Shown one piece after another: positions 26,301 to 40,000 of a stretch of 64,000 bases of DNA (position 1 is its first letter; each line of letters begins with the position of its first letter). The translations under genes were made by a program, and so were the position numbers. This DNA is from Xylaria sp. FL1777 (taxonomy: Eukaryota > Ascomycota > Sordariomycetes > Xylariales > Xylariaceae). The stretch spans positions 226,741 through 290,740 of the forward strand of contig MU400561.1 in NCBI GenBank assembly GCA_022578965.1, in the 5' to 3' direction. Under the pieces are notes generated by a model that did no database searches, had not been told where the DNA came from, and saw only the letters and a list, made by a program, of their open reading frames with translations.

Positions 26301-27950
26301 AGTAGTAATGTTAAATTATAACTTGCAAATGTTATTTTATAAGCTAGCTTAGCTTAAGCAGTAAATAACTTTTTTGTATTGCTTTTAGTACTTTTTTTTG
26401 GTTTTTGAATATACTAGTATATTGTTAGCATAAGTACTAGCGAATAAGTTTAGCAGTTTTTATATTTGTGCGTTAATAAAGCTTTATTATTAAGCAGGTT
26501 TAACTTTTAGTTCAAAAGGTAAAACTTGCTATTTAAATACGCTTTGTTTTATATAAAAAGCAGTAAGGTATTTTAAGCTAATTGCTATTTAAAAACAATA
26601 AAAAGCTTTAATAATGTTAATTTTAGCAAATTGTATAGCTTTTTAACAGTTAAATATAGTTTTATTTAAGTTAGCTGCTAATATAAGTTTATTTTTTAAG
26701 TATTAGTTTCTTTATTAATAATTAATGCAAAATTTTCGTTTGTTTAAATGAGGTTTAAGCACGAAAAGTACTAATGCTACGTTTGTGTTTATATATAGTT
26801 TAATAAAGCTTTAAGCTAATAGTTTGTTTACTACTTTTTTTTCGAAAAGGAAGTACTAAATAAGTGTTTTATAAGTTAATAAGCTAAACCTTGTAGGGTT
26901 ATTTTAAGGTTTTATAATAACGTTATGTTTTAGTTTGTATAGCAGTAATTTGTTAGCTTTTTGCTTTAAGAAAAAGTTTTTTAAGTAGGCTAGCTAAAGC
27001 AGTATTAAACTTTGAACTAGCTTTATGTGTTTAAGGTTTTTTTTTTTTAGGAATAAAATCTTTTTTTTATTAAAGGTTTATTATAGTATAGTAGCACTAA
27101 TAGTAGCTATATTTTTTTGATTTAGTAAGTTTAAGTAAAACTTTAGCAGCATTAGTTAGTTTAGTGTTTTATGGGCTAATTTTTTTTATTGCTTATAGTT
27201 AAGGTTTTTTTTTAATTATTTAATAATTTTAGTAATTATTGCTTAATTTTTAGCAGCTTAGTTTAAATTAAATAAACGGTTTTTAGCATTTAGATTATTT
27301 TTGCTAGCTTAGTAAAGTTTTAAGTTTTATAATTTTAGCAAGGCTTTATAACTTTAGCAGTTTTGCTTTTTAAAAAAGCTTTTATATAACGCATATAGCT
27401 TTGCTTATTGCAAAAAGTGCTTACGTTTTTTTTGAGCTTATTAGCTAAGTTTAATAGCTAGCTATTAAAGCTATTTTAGTTGCTTGTAAATTTGCTTAAG
27501 TTAAAAAGTTAAGCTTTTGTTTTTTTTTTATACTTAGTGTTTTTGCTGTTAATTAAGGTGTTAATTAGTTCGAATGTTTTTTTAGTAGCTATATTACTAA
27601 ATTAAAAGTTTGTACTTTTGAACGCGCTATTATTTAAGAGCTTTTATGTTTAGCAGTTTAAATTTTTTTTTGCTTGTAACTTGCGTATTGCTGCATGAAT
27701 TTTATTTAGTTTAGCCTGCATTTCTTGCAGTTTTTAAACTAACTTTATGAGTTACTATTAAAGCTAATTATTAAGTTTTGCTATGTTGTTTAATAATAGT
27801 ATATTTTAGTTTTTAGTTTTAAGTTTTAATGCGTTTTTAAATACTGATTTTTCTTTTATTAAAAGTATAGGTGTATTAAGCGCAAGGTTTTTTAAAGATG
27901 TATAGTTTAAAGCTATAATAAATACTAATTTTTAAGATTTTCTTAAGTTT
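23400..27950 (-). mobile_element. Ty3/gypsy LTR retrotransposon relic (RIP-degraded)
   Basis: Sense is on the minus strand. The diagnostic part is reverse transcriptase: at 26,406-26,432 the reading is Tyr-Ala-Asn-Asn-Ile-Leu-Val-Tyr-Ser, a G-to-A decayed form of the Tyr-x-Asp-Asp-Ile-Leu-x-Tyr-Ser box of gypsy elements, and at 26,507-26,524 lies Val-Leu-Pro-Phe-Glu-Leu, matching the conserved Pro-Phe-Gly-Leu upstream of it, preceded by a stop where Trp is usual. The two boxes are 92 bases apart, where the family spacing of about 31 codons would give 93, so a one-base deletion is likely. I could not pair the LTRs, so the outer limits are estimates from the T-rich strand bias. Integrase and RNase H should lie at lower coordinates but are not readable. 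Confidence 0.65.
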
Positions 27951-28270
27951 ATAATAAAAACTAGGTTTTGTTTTTTAAAGAACATAAGTGCTTTAAGTTT
28001 TAAGTTTTAGGTTTTAGGTTATACTGGTTAAAATCAGGTATTAAACCGAAGTAAAAAATAGCTTAATTTATTAGTTGCTAGCTAATAACAAAGTAATAAA
28101 TAGTTATATATTTAATAAACGCTTAATAGCAAAAAAGTAAGCTTAAAATAATATTACGATTAGTTAAATAGTATAGCAGTTAGTATATTAATACTATAAA
28201 CAAAGATTTTAAGCTAAAAAAAAAAGAAATAAAAAGAGAAAAAAAATCAAAAGTTAAAGCAAAATATATA

Positions 28271-28598
28271 AGCTTTATACGTAAGTTATAGCTAAAAGTT
28301 TAAACCATTTTTAAAAATTATATATAGTGTATTTATTTACTACTTATAGTGAGTATTTCTTAATTAAAAAAAAAAGGTTAATTTTTGCTAAACTGCTAAT
28401 AGCTTAAAACTAACATATATTTTACTTTATAGATTGTTATTAAACCAAAACATAAGTTGCTAAACTATTAGCAGTTTAAAAAAAATTAACGTTTTTTTTT
28501 TAATTAAGAAGTACTTATAATAAATAATAAATATATATACTATATTTTATTTTTAAAGATAATTTAAACTTTTAGCTATAACTTATATAATAAGCGCT
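28271..28598. repeat. Large foldback palindrome (MITE-like inverted repeat)
   Basis: The arms 28,271-28,402 and 28,465-28,598 are imperfect reverse complements over about 130 bases each, around a central 62-base spacer. Matching blocks include a run around taaactgctaatag next to the spacer, a cttaattaaaaa block, and gttatagctaaaagttta near the outer ends. Several mismatches are C/T or A/G transitions, so the palindrome was probably better before decay. It could be a foldback or MITE-type transposon, or an inverted duplication. No second copy was noticed in the window. Confidence 0.75.
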
Positions 28599-31500
28599 AA
28601 TTTTTTAGTGCTATTATAAATAGTTTATGCGCTAATTATATTAGCTTATGTATAAATTATTATAGTTTAGATTTTATTATTTGCAGATCTTTTGATTTTT
28701 GCGCTTAATACTTAGCCTATAAAGTAGTTAAAAGGTTTAGCACTTATATAGCTAAGCTACAAATGCTATTTAATTAGGTTTTCTTTTAGGGGCTATTTTT
28801 TTGTATATAAAGTAAAAGTGTTTCTTTTAGTATAAAAAGCTCCTTTTGTAAATAAAAAAAGTAAATATTTAAGCATAAATTAGCTATATTTATTAGCTAT
28901 ATAGCATGCAATTAATCTGTTAAAGCAATTAAAAATATTGTTAGCAGGCTTATTTTACTATTAATGGCCTTAGTAGTTTAATGCTTTTTAAAACACTAAA
29001 TTAAAAGCTATATTTTTAACATATGTTAAATTATATAGTTTTATTACTTTTAGGCTTATAAGTTTTTGAACTTTTATATTTATTTTTTTATACGCTTTAA
29101 TTTATAGCATTATATTTCTAGCGTAAAAAAAGTTTCTTAAATTAGCTAGTTTAACGTTAAAAAAATGACTTATTTTATTAAATACGTAAGGTATGCTATT
29201 AGAGTTAAAAATAGCTAAGTTTTTTAAAAGGTATATTAGTTTTTTTTAAACAATAAAGCCTGCTTTAAATATAAACTATGCGATTTTTTATACTAGTTAA
29301 TTGCTTGTTTTTTTGCTATTATTGCGTTTTAGCTTTTTTGCAACTTTTAATTCTTTTAATAAATCTAAGTTATTTAATAAATTAGCGTTAATTTTGCTTA
29401 AAATTTTTTTTTGTAAATGCTAGTTTTTAGGAGCTTTATTTAAGAAAATATATTAATATACTTAATAGTAGCTTATTTTATATGCTTTGCAAATTTAGGA
29501 AGTAGGCATATTTTGCTTGCAAAAGTTTGATTTATTACATTTTTCTTTTAATGTAAAGTTTTTTTTGCTTTTTTAATTGTTGCAGCAGCTTTAATAATTT
29601 TTTGGCATTTTTTTTGGTTTATTAAATTTTTTTACTTGTTTAGCGTTTTTAAATAAAGCGCTAAACGCTTTTTTTATAAGCTTGCTTAGTTTGCTATATA
29701 GTATTTGCTGCAATATATATTTTTAAAGCTAAGCGCTAATTTTTCCGTATATAATATTTCTGTTATATATTTTAGTATTAAAGGTTATTGTTCTAAAGTA
29801 AATAAATAGCTTTAGCAGTTATATAACAAGTAATAAAAAGGTTAATAGCTAATATGTTAGTTAATTAGCTTTTAAAGCTTTTTAATAGTAATTAATAAAA
29901 ATAGCTTATATATATATACTAATTTTATTATATAAACTTTAGGAGTTTATATGTAACTATATTACTTAATATTTAGTTTTGTAAGTAATGCTAAAAGCTG
30001 TTATTTATTTAAAAAGAATATTAAAGAAAGTTTGTTTAAAGTTTATTATTATTAAGTATGTATTGCTAAGTTTAATGTTTTTATGTTTAATTGCTAAGTT
30101 AATTGTATTAACTTAATTAGTAGCTTAAGCTATAAAGTCTTTTAGTATTTTATTAAGTAGTTTATTAATAAGATTAGTATATTTTTTACGTAAACTTGTT
30201 TGTAATAGCAGTACTATATAACTTTTTAGTTAATAAAAGAAGTTATACTATTAATTAAAAGATTAATTAACTTTTTAAGTTGTTTTTTAGTATTTTAGTA
30301 ATACTATATTAATTATTTACTTCTATAGATTTTAAACCTACTAATAGTGTTTTATATACTTTTTGTATTAATACGTATATATGTTTTAATTTATATTATA
30401 CGTAGCTATTTCTTTTGCTAAAAGGTTTAACGCTAAAATTGCTAAGCTGTTTGCATTATATTTTTCGTAAGTAATAATTACTATTAACCTAAATTTTGTT
30501 AATTGTAAAGTTATTAGCTTTAAATATTTTAATATTAATAGCATTATTAGTTTTAAAAGCTATAAAAGTTTGTTATTTAGTTTTATAAACTTTTAAAGGC
30601 TTAAATATTAAGCTTTTATTTAGAACTTCTTGTTTTTAATAAAAGTTTTTTAGCTTATTTAAGCTAGTTAAATTAGCTTTTAAAATTAACTTTAATATTA
30701 TTTAAGCTGCTTTCTTTTTATAAATACGCTTAATATAAGCTTTAAAAACGTATAAAACTTTTAATTATTAAAAAAGTAACGCTATAATAAGCTAGTTAAT
30801 TAAGTTATATTGTTATATAAGTTACTTGTTTATTAAACCGGAAATATTTTTATAATATACTTTATAAGCATATTTATAATTATATGCTTGTTTTTATTAG
30901 CTGTAAGTATGTTAGTATTTGCTTTACTAGCTCTTTTTTTTATTATTTACAAAAGTGATTTTTTAATAGTAATACTTTATACTTATGCTTTATATAAGGT
31001 TTTATATAGCTAATATTCTTAAAGTTTTTATAAGTGCGCTATTAGAATAAAAAAGCTATAGCTAGCTATTTATTAAAAGCTTTAAGTATATAATATAAGA
31101 GCTAAAAAACTTCTTAACTACTACTAAAAACCTATTTTTTTTATAAAAAGTAAAAAAGTAAAATAACAAAAAGAAAACTTAAATGTGTATATAGCAAGGT
31201 AAAAGCAGCCCTTATATAAAAGCTGCTAAAGTAACGCTAGCATTTAAAATATAATTTTATATTTGTTTATTATTAAACGTAAGCAATCTTAGTTTTTGTT
31301 AAAATTTATTTTTTTATAAAATAAAAAGTTTTAGTTATTATTATTAGTATTTTTGTTTTAATACGTATAATAGTTATAATTAAATCTATAGTTACTAAGG
31401 TATTTATATAAAACAAGGATTTATTTATTAGCATTTTAGCTACTATAATATTAAGTTTATTAAGTAAGTAGTTAATTTAAGTAAACTATTATTGTTTAAA

Positions 31501-34500
31501 GTAATTATATATAAAACTATTGTTAAAGCTAAATAAGTTAGCAAAATTATATAGCTAAAGCTAAAGCAAAATATATAGTTAAATTAATGTTATGTAATAG
31601 CTTTTTTTAAGCTAAGTTATAATTAAAAAAGTTAGCTATATAGCTTTGCTTGCTGCTTATATTAAAACAATCTAGAGCAACTTAAAATATAGCATATAAA
31701 CTATTATTAAAAGGGTTAAAAGTATAAAATGTTTAGCATTACATGTGCAGTATAAAAACAACATAAAATAGCTTATATATAATTATGCTTTTTTATTCTT
31801 TTTTTATAAGTTAAAACATTGATATTTTTTTTATGCTTTTTTTATTCTTTTTTTTTTTTTTTTTGTTTAAGGTAATAAAACATAGTATAGCTAATAAAAA
31901 ATATAATTAAAATAAAAGAAATTAGTTTAACTTAAAAAAAAGAAAGTTTTATATAGTACTATTATTTTTAAGAAGATTTTAGCGTATAGTGAAACACTAA
32001 ACAATAATTTTTTTAGCTAGGTTTTATTTGCTGCAAAAAGTATAAAAATATATTATTAGTTGTTAATTTATATAATATACGCAATAAAAAGCCTAAGCTT
32101 TAATAAATAGAAAAAATAAAAGTTTAACTATAATAATATAGTTAGCGCATATTAAGTTTAAGCTATTGCTTGTAATGCTAACTGTAGTAATAAAAACAAT
32201 TAAATTTTTTTTATTGCTTTTTTTGTTTTTTTTAAAGTTATTATTAATAAGGCAACTAAAAGGCTTATATAATATATTGCATTTTATAAGACTGTTTTAA
32301 AACAAAACAAAAAATAAACATAAGTTTAATATTTTTGCTTTAAGAATAATTACAATAAAATATGCTATTAGTAAAAAAACAGTAAAAATAATCATTTTTT
32401 TAGTAAAACTAAACAACTATTTATAAAAGTTAGTATAGTTTTTATTATTGCTTTTTATTTCTTTTATTGTTTTAATAATAAACTTTATTTTGTTGCTTAA
32501 GTTGCTAATTTTATTAAAGTATAGCTAAAGTTAATTCTTAGTTAAGTTATTATTTAACGTACTATAAAAGTTTTACAAAATATTATTAAAGCAGTATTAA
32601 ATAAAATACTTATTAATAAATAAAAAAGCCAAGCTTAAAAAAGTTGTTACTAAAGCAAGATTATAAAAAGCACTTTTTTTGCTACTAATTATATTTATAT
32701 TGGAAATTATACTTGCTAAAGTAAACTTTTTACTGCAAGAAAAAAATGTGTTGTTTTTTTATTTTGCTAACTTTTTTTAGTATTGCTTTTTTATTTGTTT
32801 TTTAAATAGGTTAACTAAACTTTAAATAGCATTAATAAAGTTGTAAAAAAATGTAGCTATTTTATGAATTACTAGTTAAAGTTTTTTTAAAAGAGAAATA
32901 AAATAACCAAAAAAATAGTTGTAGCTATTTTGCTAGATTATATATTAAAATAAAATTGTATAGCAAAAAAACTTGCACTTTTTAAAACGTTTTATATAAT
33001 TGTTTTGTTTTTTAGGGTTATTTGCTATAGCATAATTTTAGTTTAAAAAAAGCTAATTAGCTTTGCGTATTTATTTATAAAACTTTTTATTAAGATCTTA
33101 AGAAAACAAAAGTATAAAATTTTGTTATAAGTAGCACTAAATAATATTAAAGAATAGTTTTAAGGCTATTAAGCTACGCTAAAAAAGTATGCTGTTTACT
33201 TTAATAAAATAGGTTAATAAATTAAAGCGTTTAATAAAGTTTTTAATAATAAACATTTAAGTAATATTACTTAAAAAAACTTAGTAATGCATTTTATTTA
33301 TAATAACTATGCTAAGCTTAATTAAAAATAAGGCTTTTTATAGTTTGTTAAGTTTAAGCTCGTAAAATTTAACTATTAAGTTTTGTTTAATTGCTTTAAT
33401 TAATAAAAATAAGCTTATAACTATAATAATATAGTTAATATTATACTTTTTGGCTAAAAGAATTGATTTTTTATTTTAAAAAATATTATAAGTAGCATTT
33501 TTAATGTTTTTATTGCATAAATCTTAGCTTATTTTGTATTAAACATTATTTATTTAAGCACTAGTTAAAACTATAATAAAAGAAATATGCTATAGCTTAA
33601 TGTTTTAACTGTTTTTAAGATTGTATATGCAAAAAATGTATTTTTATATTTTATGCACTTATTAGTTTTAAAAGAAAAAAGAAATAATAATAATTTATAG
33701 TTTATTAAAAAAAGCATTAAGTAATATAAAGTAAGATATAAGTAACTTTTTTATATAAAAACATGCAAATTTAGCTATATAAGTTCTGCTAAAATATGTA
33801 GATTTGCTTAACTAAAAACTATTAAAAGTGCTAGCAAAAAAGTAATGCTTACTTTATAATGCTTGATTTAATATAACGTTATTAATTATATTACAGAAAT
33901 AAAAAATTAAAATAGCAACAGTAAAGCTTTCTAAAGTTTTGCTAATATTTATACTATTAGTTAAAAGTATTGCATATATACTAAACAATTTTTGCATAAA
34001 GAATAATTAGTAAATAGCAAACAATTAATAAAGCTTAAAAGTAATAAAAAAAGCTAAGTATTAGTAAAAGTAGTGTTTGTTTTAATTATTAATATGCTTA
34101 AGGTTATAATTAAAAAATAAGCAAGCTTGTTTTTAAATACTTTTGTTTTTTTTTTTGTTTTTTTTGACGAAGTTATTAAATAACCTAGCATTTTTATTAT
34201 TGTTTAAACTATTAAGCATATTAATTAAGTTTTGAGCTGCTTTTTTGCTACTTAAATAATTTAAAAAATTAGTTAAATTAATAATTATAGCTTTGCTTTT
34301 AATTACGGGCTTTAAAATATTTTCTTTAAAATTAATTATGTTAAAAAAGCTAAATAAAGCAACATAAGGATTATTTTAGCTGCTTTAGTGTTTATTAATA
34401 AATAAAAAATAAATTGTAAAATCTTTTAAGAAGTTAGAAAATATAGTATTTAGTGCGCTTAAATAATTAAAAGGATTTATATTGCTGTTTTAACTTATAG

Positions 34501-36159
34501 TTAATAAATAACTAATAAATAATATAATATTGACTTATTTTGGTTTTAATATAAAAAATAAAGCATTTTTTGCTTTTAGAATTTTTATAGTTTTTTTTTT
34601 GGTAGTAATAAGCTAATTGTACGCAAAAAGTGCTATTATTATTAATTAAAACTAAAAGAAGTTCTAATAATTTTTGATTTAAAGGTTTAAAAAAAATGCA
34701 AACATTATTAAACTACATTTTATTATAAATTTATTATTATAGTTTATGCTAGTTATAAGTATATAAAAAAGGCTTTTAATTAACTAATAGTAAAAAAAAA
34801 GCTATAAGTATATTTTTTATTATTAACTTATAAAGCTAGATTTTTTTTTAAAGCATAAGTATAAGTTCAAAAATTATATTATTGAAGACTTTTTTTTGTT
34901 TTGCTAATAAAAAAGCTAAATTAAGCTTTTTAGAACTAGCGCAGCAATAGGAAAAAAGTAATAATATTGCATATATTATAAGTAATAATATGCAAGAACT
35001 AGAAGTATAAATAGTTAAAAACTAATTTTAAATTAAAAAAGAAAGAAAAAAAAGTAATAAAAGAGTTAGCCTTTTATATAACATGGTTTATTATTGTTAA
35101 ATGCTAATAAAAGTAGCAAAAAAAAGGTAAAATAATAAATTTTGCTATTAAAGCATTAAACTAAGCAAAACTATTTATTTTTTTTAAAAGTTAAACAGTA
35201 TAAATAAACTTATGCTAGCAAACAAAACATAATAATGCTAAGCTTTATTATTATATATAAATTAAAAATATAAAGCAAATATATAAATGCTATAAAAAAT
35301 AAAAATTAGCTTAAATAGCAAAATAATAGTAAAAGTAAGTAATATAAGCATGCTATTATATAGTTTTTGCTAAAATACTGTTTTATAAAACTTATACAAA
35401 AGAATTTCTGCTGTTTTTTTATAAGCCGTACAAAAAAAAATAACAAAAAAAAAAATACTTACAGATTTTGCGTACTAGGATGCTACTTAAAAAAACTTAT
35501 AAATTATGATTTAAAGTGTAAAATAAAAACTTAAAAAACAAAAAAAAAGAATGGCAACACTATAAATAAAAAAAACATAAGCAAAATAAGCATAACATAA
35601 AAATAAAATAGAGCTAAAAATACTTTTATTAATTATATTTAAGCAAAACACTATTTTATAAAATAAATAAAATCTTTATAATAGTATAAATAAAGATTAT
35701 AAAAGTAAGAAATAAATATATAAAAACTATAAAGTAAAAAAATAAGCTAGAAATATTAGAAAATAAATAAAGCAAAAAATAAAAAAGGAAAGTATGTTGC
35801 GTTTAGGATTATAAGCGTGCAAAAAAAAGTATTAAGTATATATATTTGCAAAGTAAGAACTATAATAGCAATAGAAAAAAGCAAGTACTATTGCTTAAAC
35901 AAATAAAATATATAAGTGCAAAACTAATAAAATTAGTAAAGCTAATAAAAAAAGAAAATTATTAGTAATATATAAATATATATAAGCTAAGTTATATTTA
36001 TTTATAGTTAATAAAAAAAAGCTTAACATTATATTTTATTATGTTATTATGCATTTATTACTTATTATTTATTTATATTTACTTTTTTTGCTAGCGTTAT
36101 AAACATATATATACATTAATTATATAACTATTATTATATAACCGTTATTATGTAGATTT
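28599..36159. other. Very AT-rich stretch, no identified gene
   Basis: No gene, RNA or protein motif was recognised on either strand. Composition is even more AT-rich than the left part, with long A and T runs (for example around 31,845-31,865). Confidence 0.6.
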
Positions 36160-37060
36160 TTATTAATATTATTAATAGTAAAACTATTATATTAAAAGTA
36201 AAGTCTTTAAACATTATTAATAAAGTTAAATTTAAGATTTAAAACAAAAAAAGCATTTTTTTTAACTAGTAACGTTTAATTTTTACTAAAAAGCAACTTA
36301 AAAATAGCTGCATTTTATTTAACTATAAAATCTAAAAAAAAAGCACTTTATATTTACTTATATATTTATAAACTAGTATGCAAATTTATAAGTACTTAAA
36401 AAAAAAAACTATATTTAATAAAACATTAATACTTTTTTAGTTATTATAACCTTAGCTAAAAAAACTATTACTTTAAATATAAAGGTTTTAAATACTATTA
36501 ATAATATTAAGTTAAAAATTTAAAATAAAAAAAGTATTTCTTAGAACTAATAGTGCTTAATTTTTGCTAAAAAGTAGCTTAAGAATAGCTAAACACTTAA
36601 TTACTATAAAATCTAAAAAAAAAGTACTTCTTATTTTATTTTATGCTTTTATAGTAGCATATAAATGTTTATTAATACTTTTGCTAAAAAAACTATTACT
36701 TTAAAAGTTAAGTTATTTAATATTATTGCTAATATAAAAGCTAAAATCTAAAACAAAAAAAATATTTCTTTTAATTAATAGCAATTTTTTTTTAGTAGCA
36801 AGCAATTATAAAACAGCTAAACTTTAAGCAACTATAATATTTAAAAAAAGTTTATGCTATACTTAGTGCTTTAACTTAATAGTAATATATAGATTTTTAT
36901 TAAAGCATTAATAAAAAAAACGGTTATATTAAAAGTTAAATCGTTAAATACTATTTATAATATAAAAAGTAAAATTTAAAACAAAAAAAAAATTTCTTTA
37001 AACTAGTAGCGTTTTATTTTTGCTAATAAGCAGCTAAAAAATAATTAGCTTTTAAAAAAT
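36160..37060. repeat. Four diverged tandem units of about 225-280 bp
   Basis: A recurring block can be followed four times: an anchor resembling aactattatattaaaagt at about 36,182, 36,463, 36,691 and 36,916, then a segment resembling aaaacaaaaaaagcattt, then ctagtagcgttaatttttgc-like sequence, then a cataaaatctaaaaaaa-like stretch in the first two units. Spacings are about 281, 228 and 225 bases. The units are diverged by substitutions and small indels. It looks like an old satellite or an internally repeated element; no coding sense was found. Confidence 0.65.
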
Positions 37061-40000
37061 TTTAGCTACTTTTTTTTGCTTTAATATGCTTTTATTAATA
37101 ATGCATATTATTTTTTTAGTTACTTAATTTATTTATTTTTTTTTGTATAGCTTACTTTATGTTTAATAAAAAAATTATTAATTTTAAAGCTAGCAAAAAA
37201 AAGCTTAAAGTTTTTGCTATTAAAACTAAGTTTTTTACAGTTATATTAAAGCGTTTTACTTAAAAACTAAAAATAAACTAAAAGCAGTTTACTTAAAAAA
37301 TAGAACTAAAAAATAGCAATATTACTTAAGTATGTTTTTTTTTAATGATTTATAATTTTTTTTTAGTTTTATTTTTTTTTTTGCTACTTTAATTATAAGT
37401 TTACTTTATTTTTTTTTTTTTTTTATTTAGATTTATTTATGCTAAACTTTTAAAAAGCTTAGCTTTAATAGTACTAGCACTTTTGCTAAAGCTAATAATT
37501 TTTAAACAACTAAACTTAGCAATACAAACAACAAAGTTATTAAGCTATGTAAAACTAACAAAGCAAAATAGCTTAAAAATGTACTTAAAGTTATTATTAA
37601 TGCTATTTATAAAGAAATAATAAATGTTAATAAGCAAAACAGCAAAAACTAGGTTTTAAAAAATAAATTAAACTTACTTTTATGCAAAAAACTATGTTTA
37701 TTATTAAAAATATTTATATTTAAGTATATAATACTATAACTTTATAAATTAGCTTTTTTTTTCGTATTAAAACTTATTAGTAAGTAATTTATAAATAGTT
37801 TATTGTTTTAAAAAAAAATTATATAGTACTTTAACTTTTAAGCTTTAAATAGATTACTTTTTATATAAGCAAATGTTTTAATTATACTTGCAAAAAAAGG
37901 CCCTTTAAGTGCATTTGCTTTAGCAAACAATATATTAAACAAAAAAAAAAGCAAAAGCTTAACTTAATAAAACCTGCTAAACAACTAGCATAATAACAAA
38001 AAACTAAGTTTTTAGCTTAAAAAATTAAAGCGTAATAACTATAAACATTAAAATAATAAAGCTTTTAAAAGCATAAAATAGCATTATTATTTAGTAAAAA
38101 TATAACGCGTAGTTTAATTAATTAACTAATTAATTAATCGATTAAATTTTTTTTGTACTAATATATTTTACTATATATATATACATTTTAATATAATATA
38201 AATAAATAAAGCTTGCTATATTTAATACTTTTTAAAAGGTATATAAAGTAGCTAAAGCTTTATATTTAACGTTAAAAATAATTAATTAATTAATTAAGCT
38301 TTTTAAGTACGCATATTTAGCTTGCTAAAGTTATAATTTTCTTTTTAAAAATATATTTTAAAAGTTATTTAAAGAGTTAAACATATAAATAAATAAGCAA
38401 AATTAAATGCAAATATAAAAGCAAACATTATTATAGTTAATAAAAAAAGTTATAAATAATATACCTTAAAATTAAATTAGGCTGCTAATAATAAATAAAG
38501 CCTAAATTAAACAATAAAAAAGTAGCGTTTTTTTTATATTTTAAGCTTAAGTTTATTATTTTTAAGAACTTTAAACTAACTTTATATAAATAAAGCATTT
38601 AAGTAGTGCAATATATTTTTACATTTTATGCATTAAATTATTAGTTATGCTACTTAAAATTGCATTAAAGCTTTTTAAGCTTATAGCTTAAAACATTTAA
38701 CTTGCTGCTTTAATATTTTAAAAATAAAAAATGTAGCTATTTAAGATTTTAAACTTATTAATAAGCGCTTTATGCTTTTAAGCAGTACTTATAGCAGTAT
38801 AAACTTTAGTTTTTAATTATTAAGCTATTTAAATAACTATTATACTAAAACTGCTTGTTATAAACTAAATAAAAACTAACTTGCTAAGGCTTAAGCAACT
38901 TAAATGCTAAAATATATATATTGCTATTAAATATATAACTAGTATTAATGTTATGCTTTTAAAAAAAAAAGACCTTTTAGAATTTATATAACTAAAAAAG
39001 CTAAAAACTATAGGTAGTTTTTTATATTACTAAGAATTATTTTAAAAACCTAGTTATATATTTTAAAAAATGTAGCATTTAAGCTAATTTATATTATTAT
39101 ACTAGCTTTTTTAGTGCTTAACTTATTTAAACTAAATTTTATTATAGCTATAATAAGATTTTTTATGTTAAGTTTAATAGCTTTAGTTTTTATTTTAATT
39201 AAGTTATTGTTTAATAAGCTATTAATATTGCACTATTAGTAGCTTTTTTATTATAAGGCTAAAAAGTTATTTTTATAACAACTTTAATCTTTATTATTTT
39301 AAAGTTAATTATAAAATAAAACTTTTTAATTTAGAAATTTGCAAAAATGTTTTTATGTTTTAATGCTAGCAAAACTTTTATAGTTTAAAATATAGTGCTA
39401 GCAATTTAGTTATACTTAAGGTTTAGCTTAATTTAAGTAATATATTAGCAAAGTAAGCTTATAAAGCTCTAAAATAATATTTAAAGTAGCTTACTAATAA
39501 AATTAATTAAAAGCTATGTTTTTTACTAAAGAATAAAACGCGTTTAATAAATAAAACTTTAATTATATTTTTTATTAATATGTTTATTTTATAATTTTTA
39601 GCATAGCTAATAAAATCTAAATTAAAACTTTTTAATAGCTTTTTAATTTTGCTAAATAATAGCGTTTTTAATAGTTAAAGCTTAAATAAAAAATATTACT
39701 TGTTTAACTATTAATATTAAATAACGTACTATGCATAACTATATAAATAAAATCTTTTTAAGTTATAGCATTAAAAAGTATTTTTAAATAAATAGTTTTA
39801 AAGCTTTTTGCTTATAAGTATTTATAGCTATAATATTAAAAGTATAATAACAAAAAGTTAAAAATACTACTTAAAGTTTAATTATAAATAGCTAATTATT
39901 TAAACTAAGTATAATATTAATATATGCTTAAAAACCTTAAGCGCTAAAATATAAAAAAGTAAAATTTATTTTATAGCTAGTGCTATAGCTTTTTAAATAA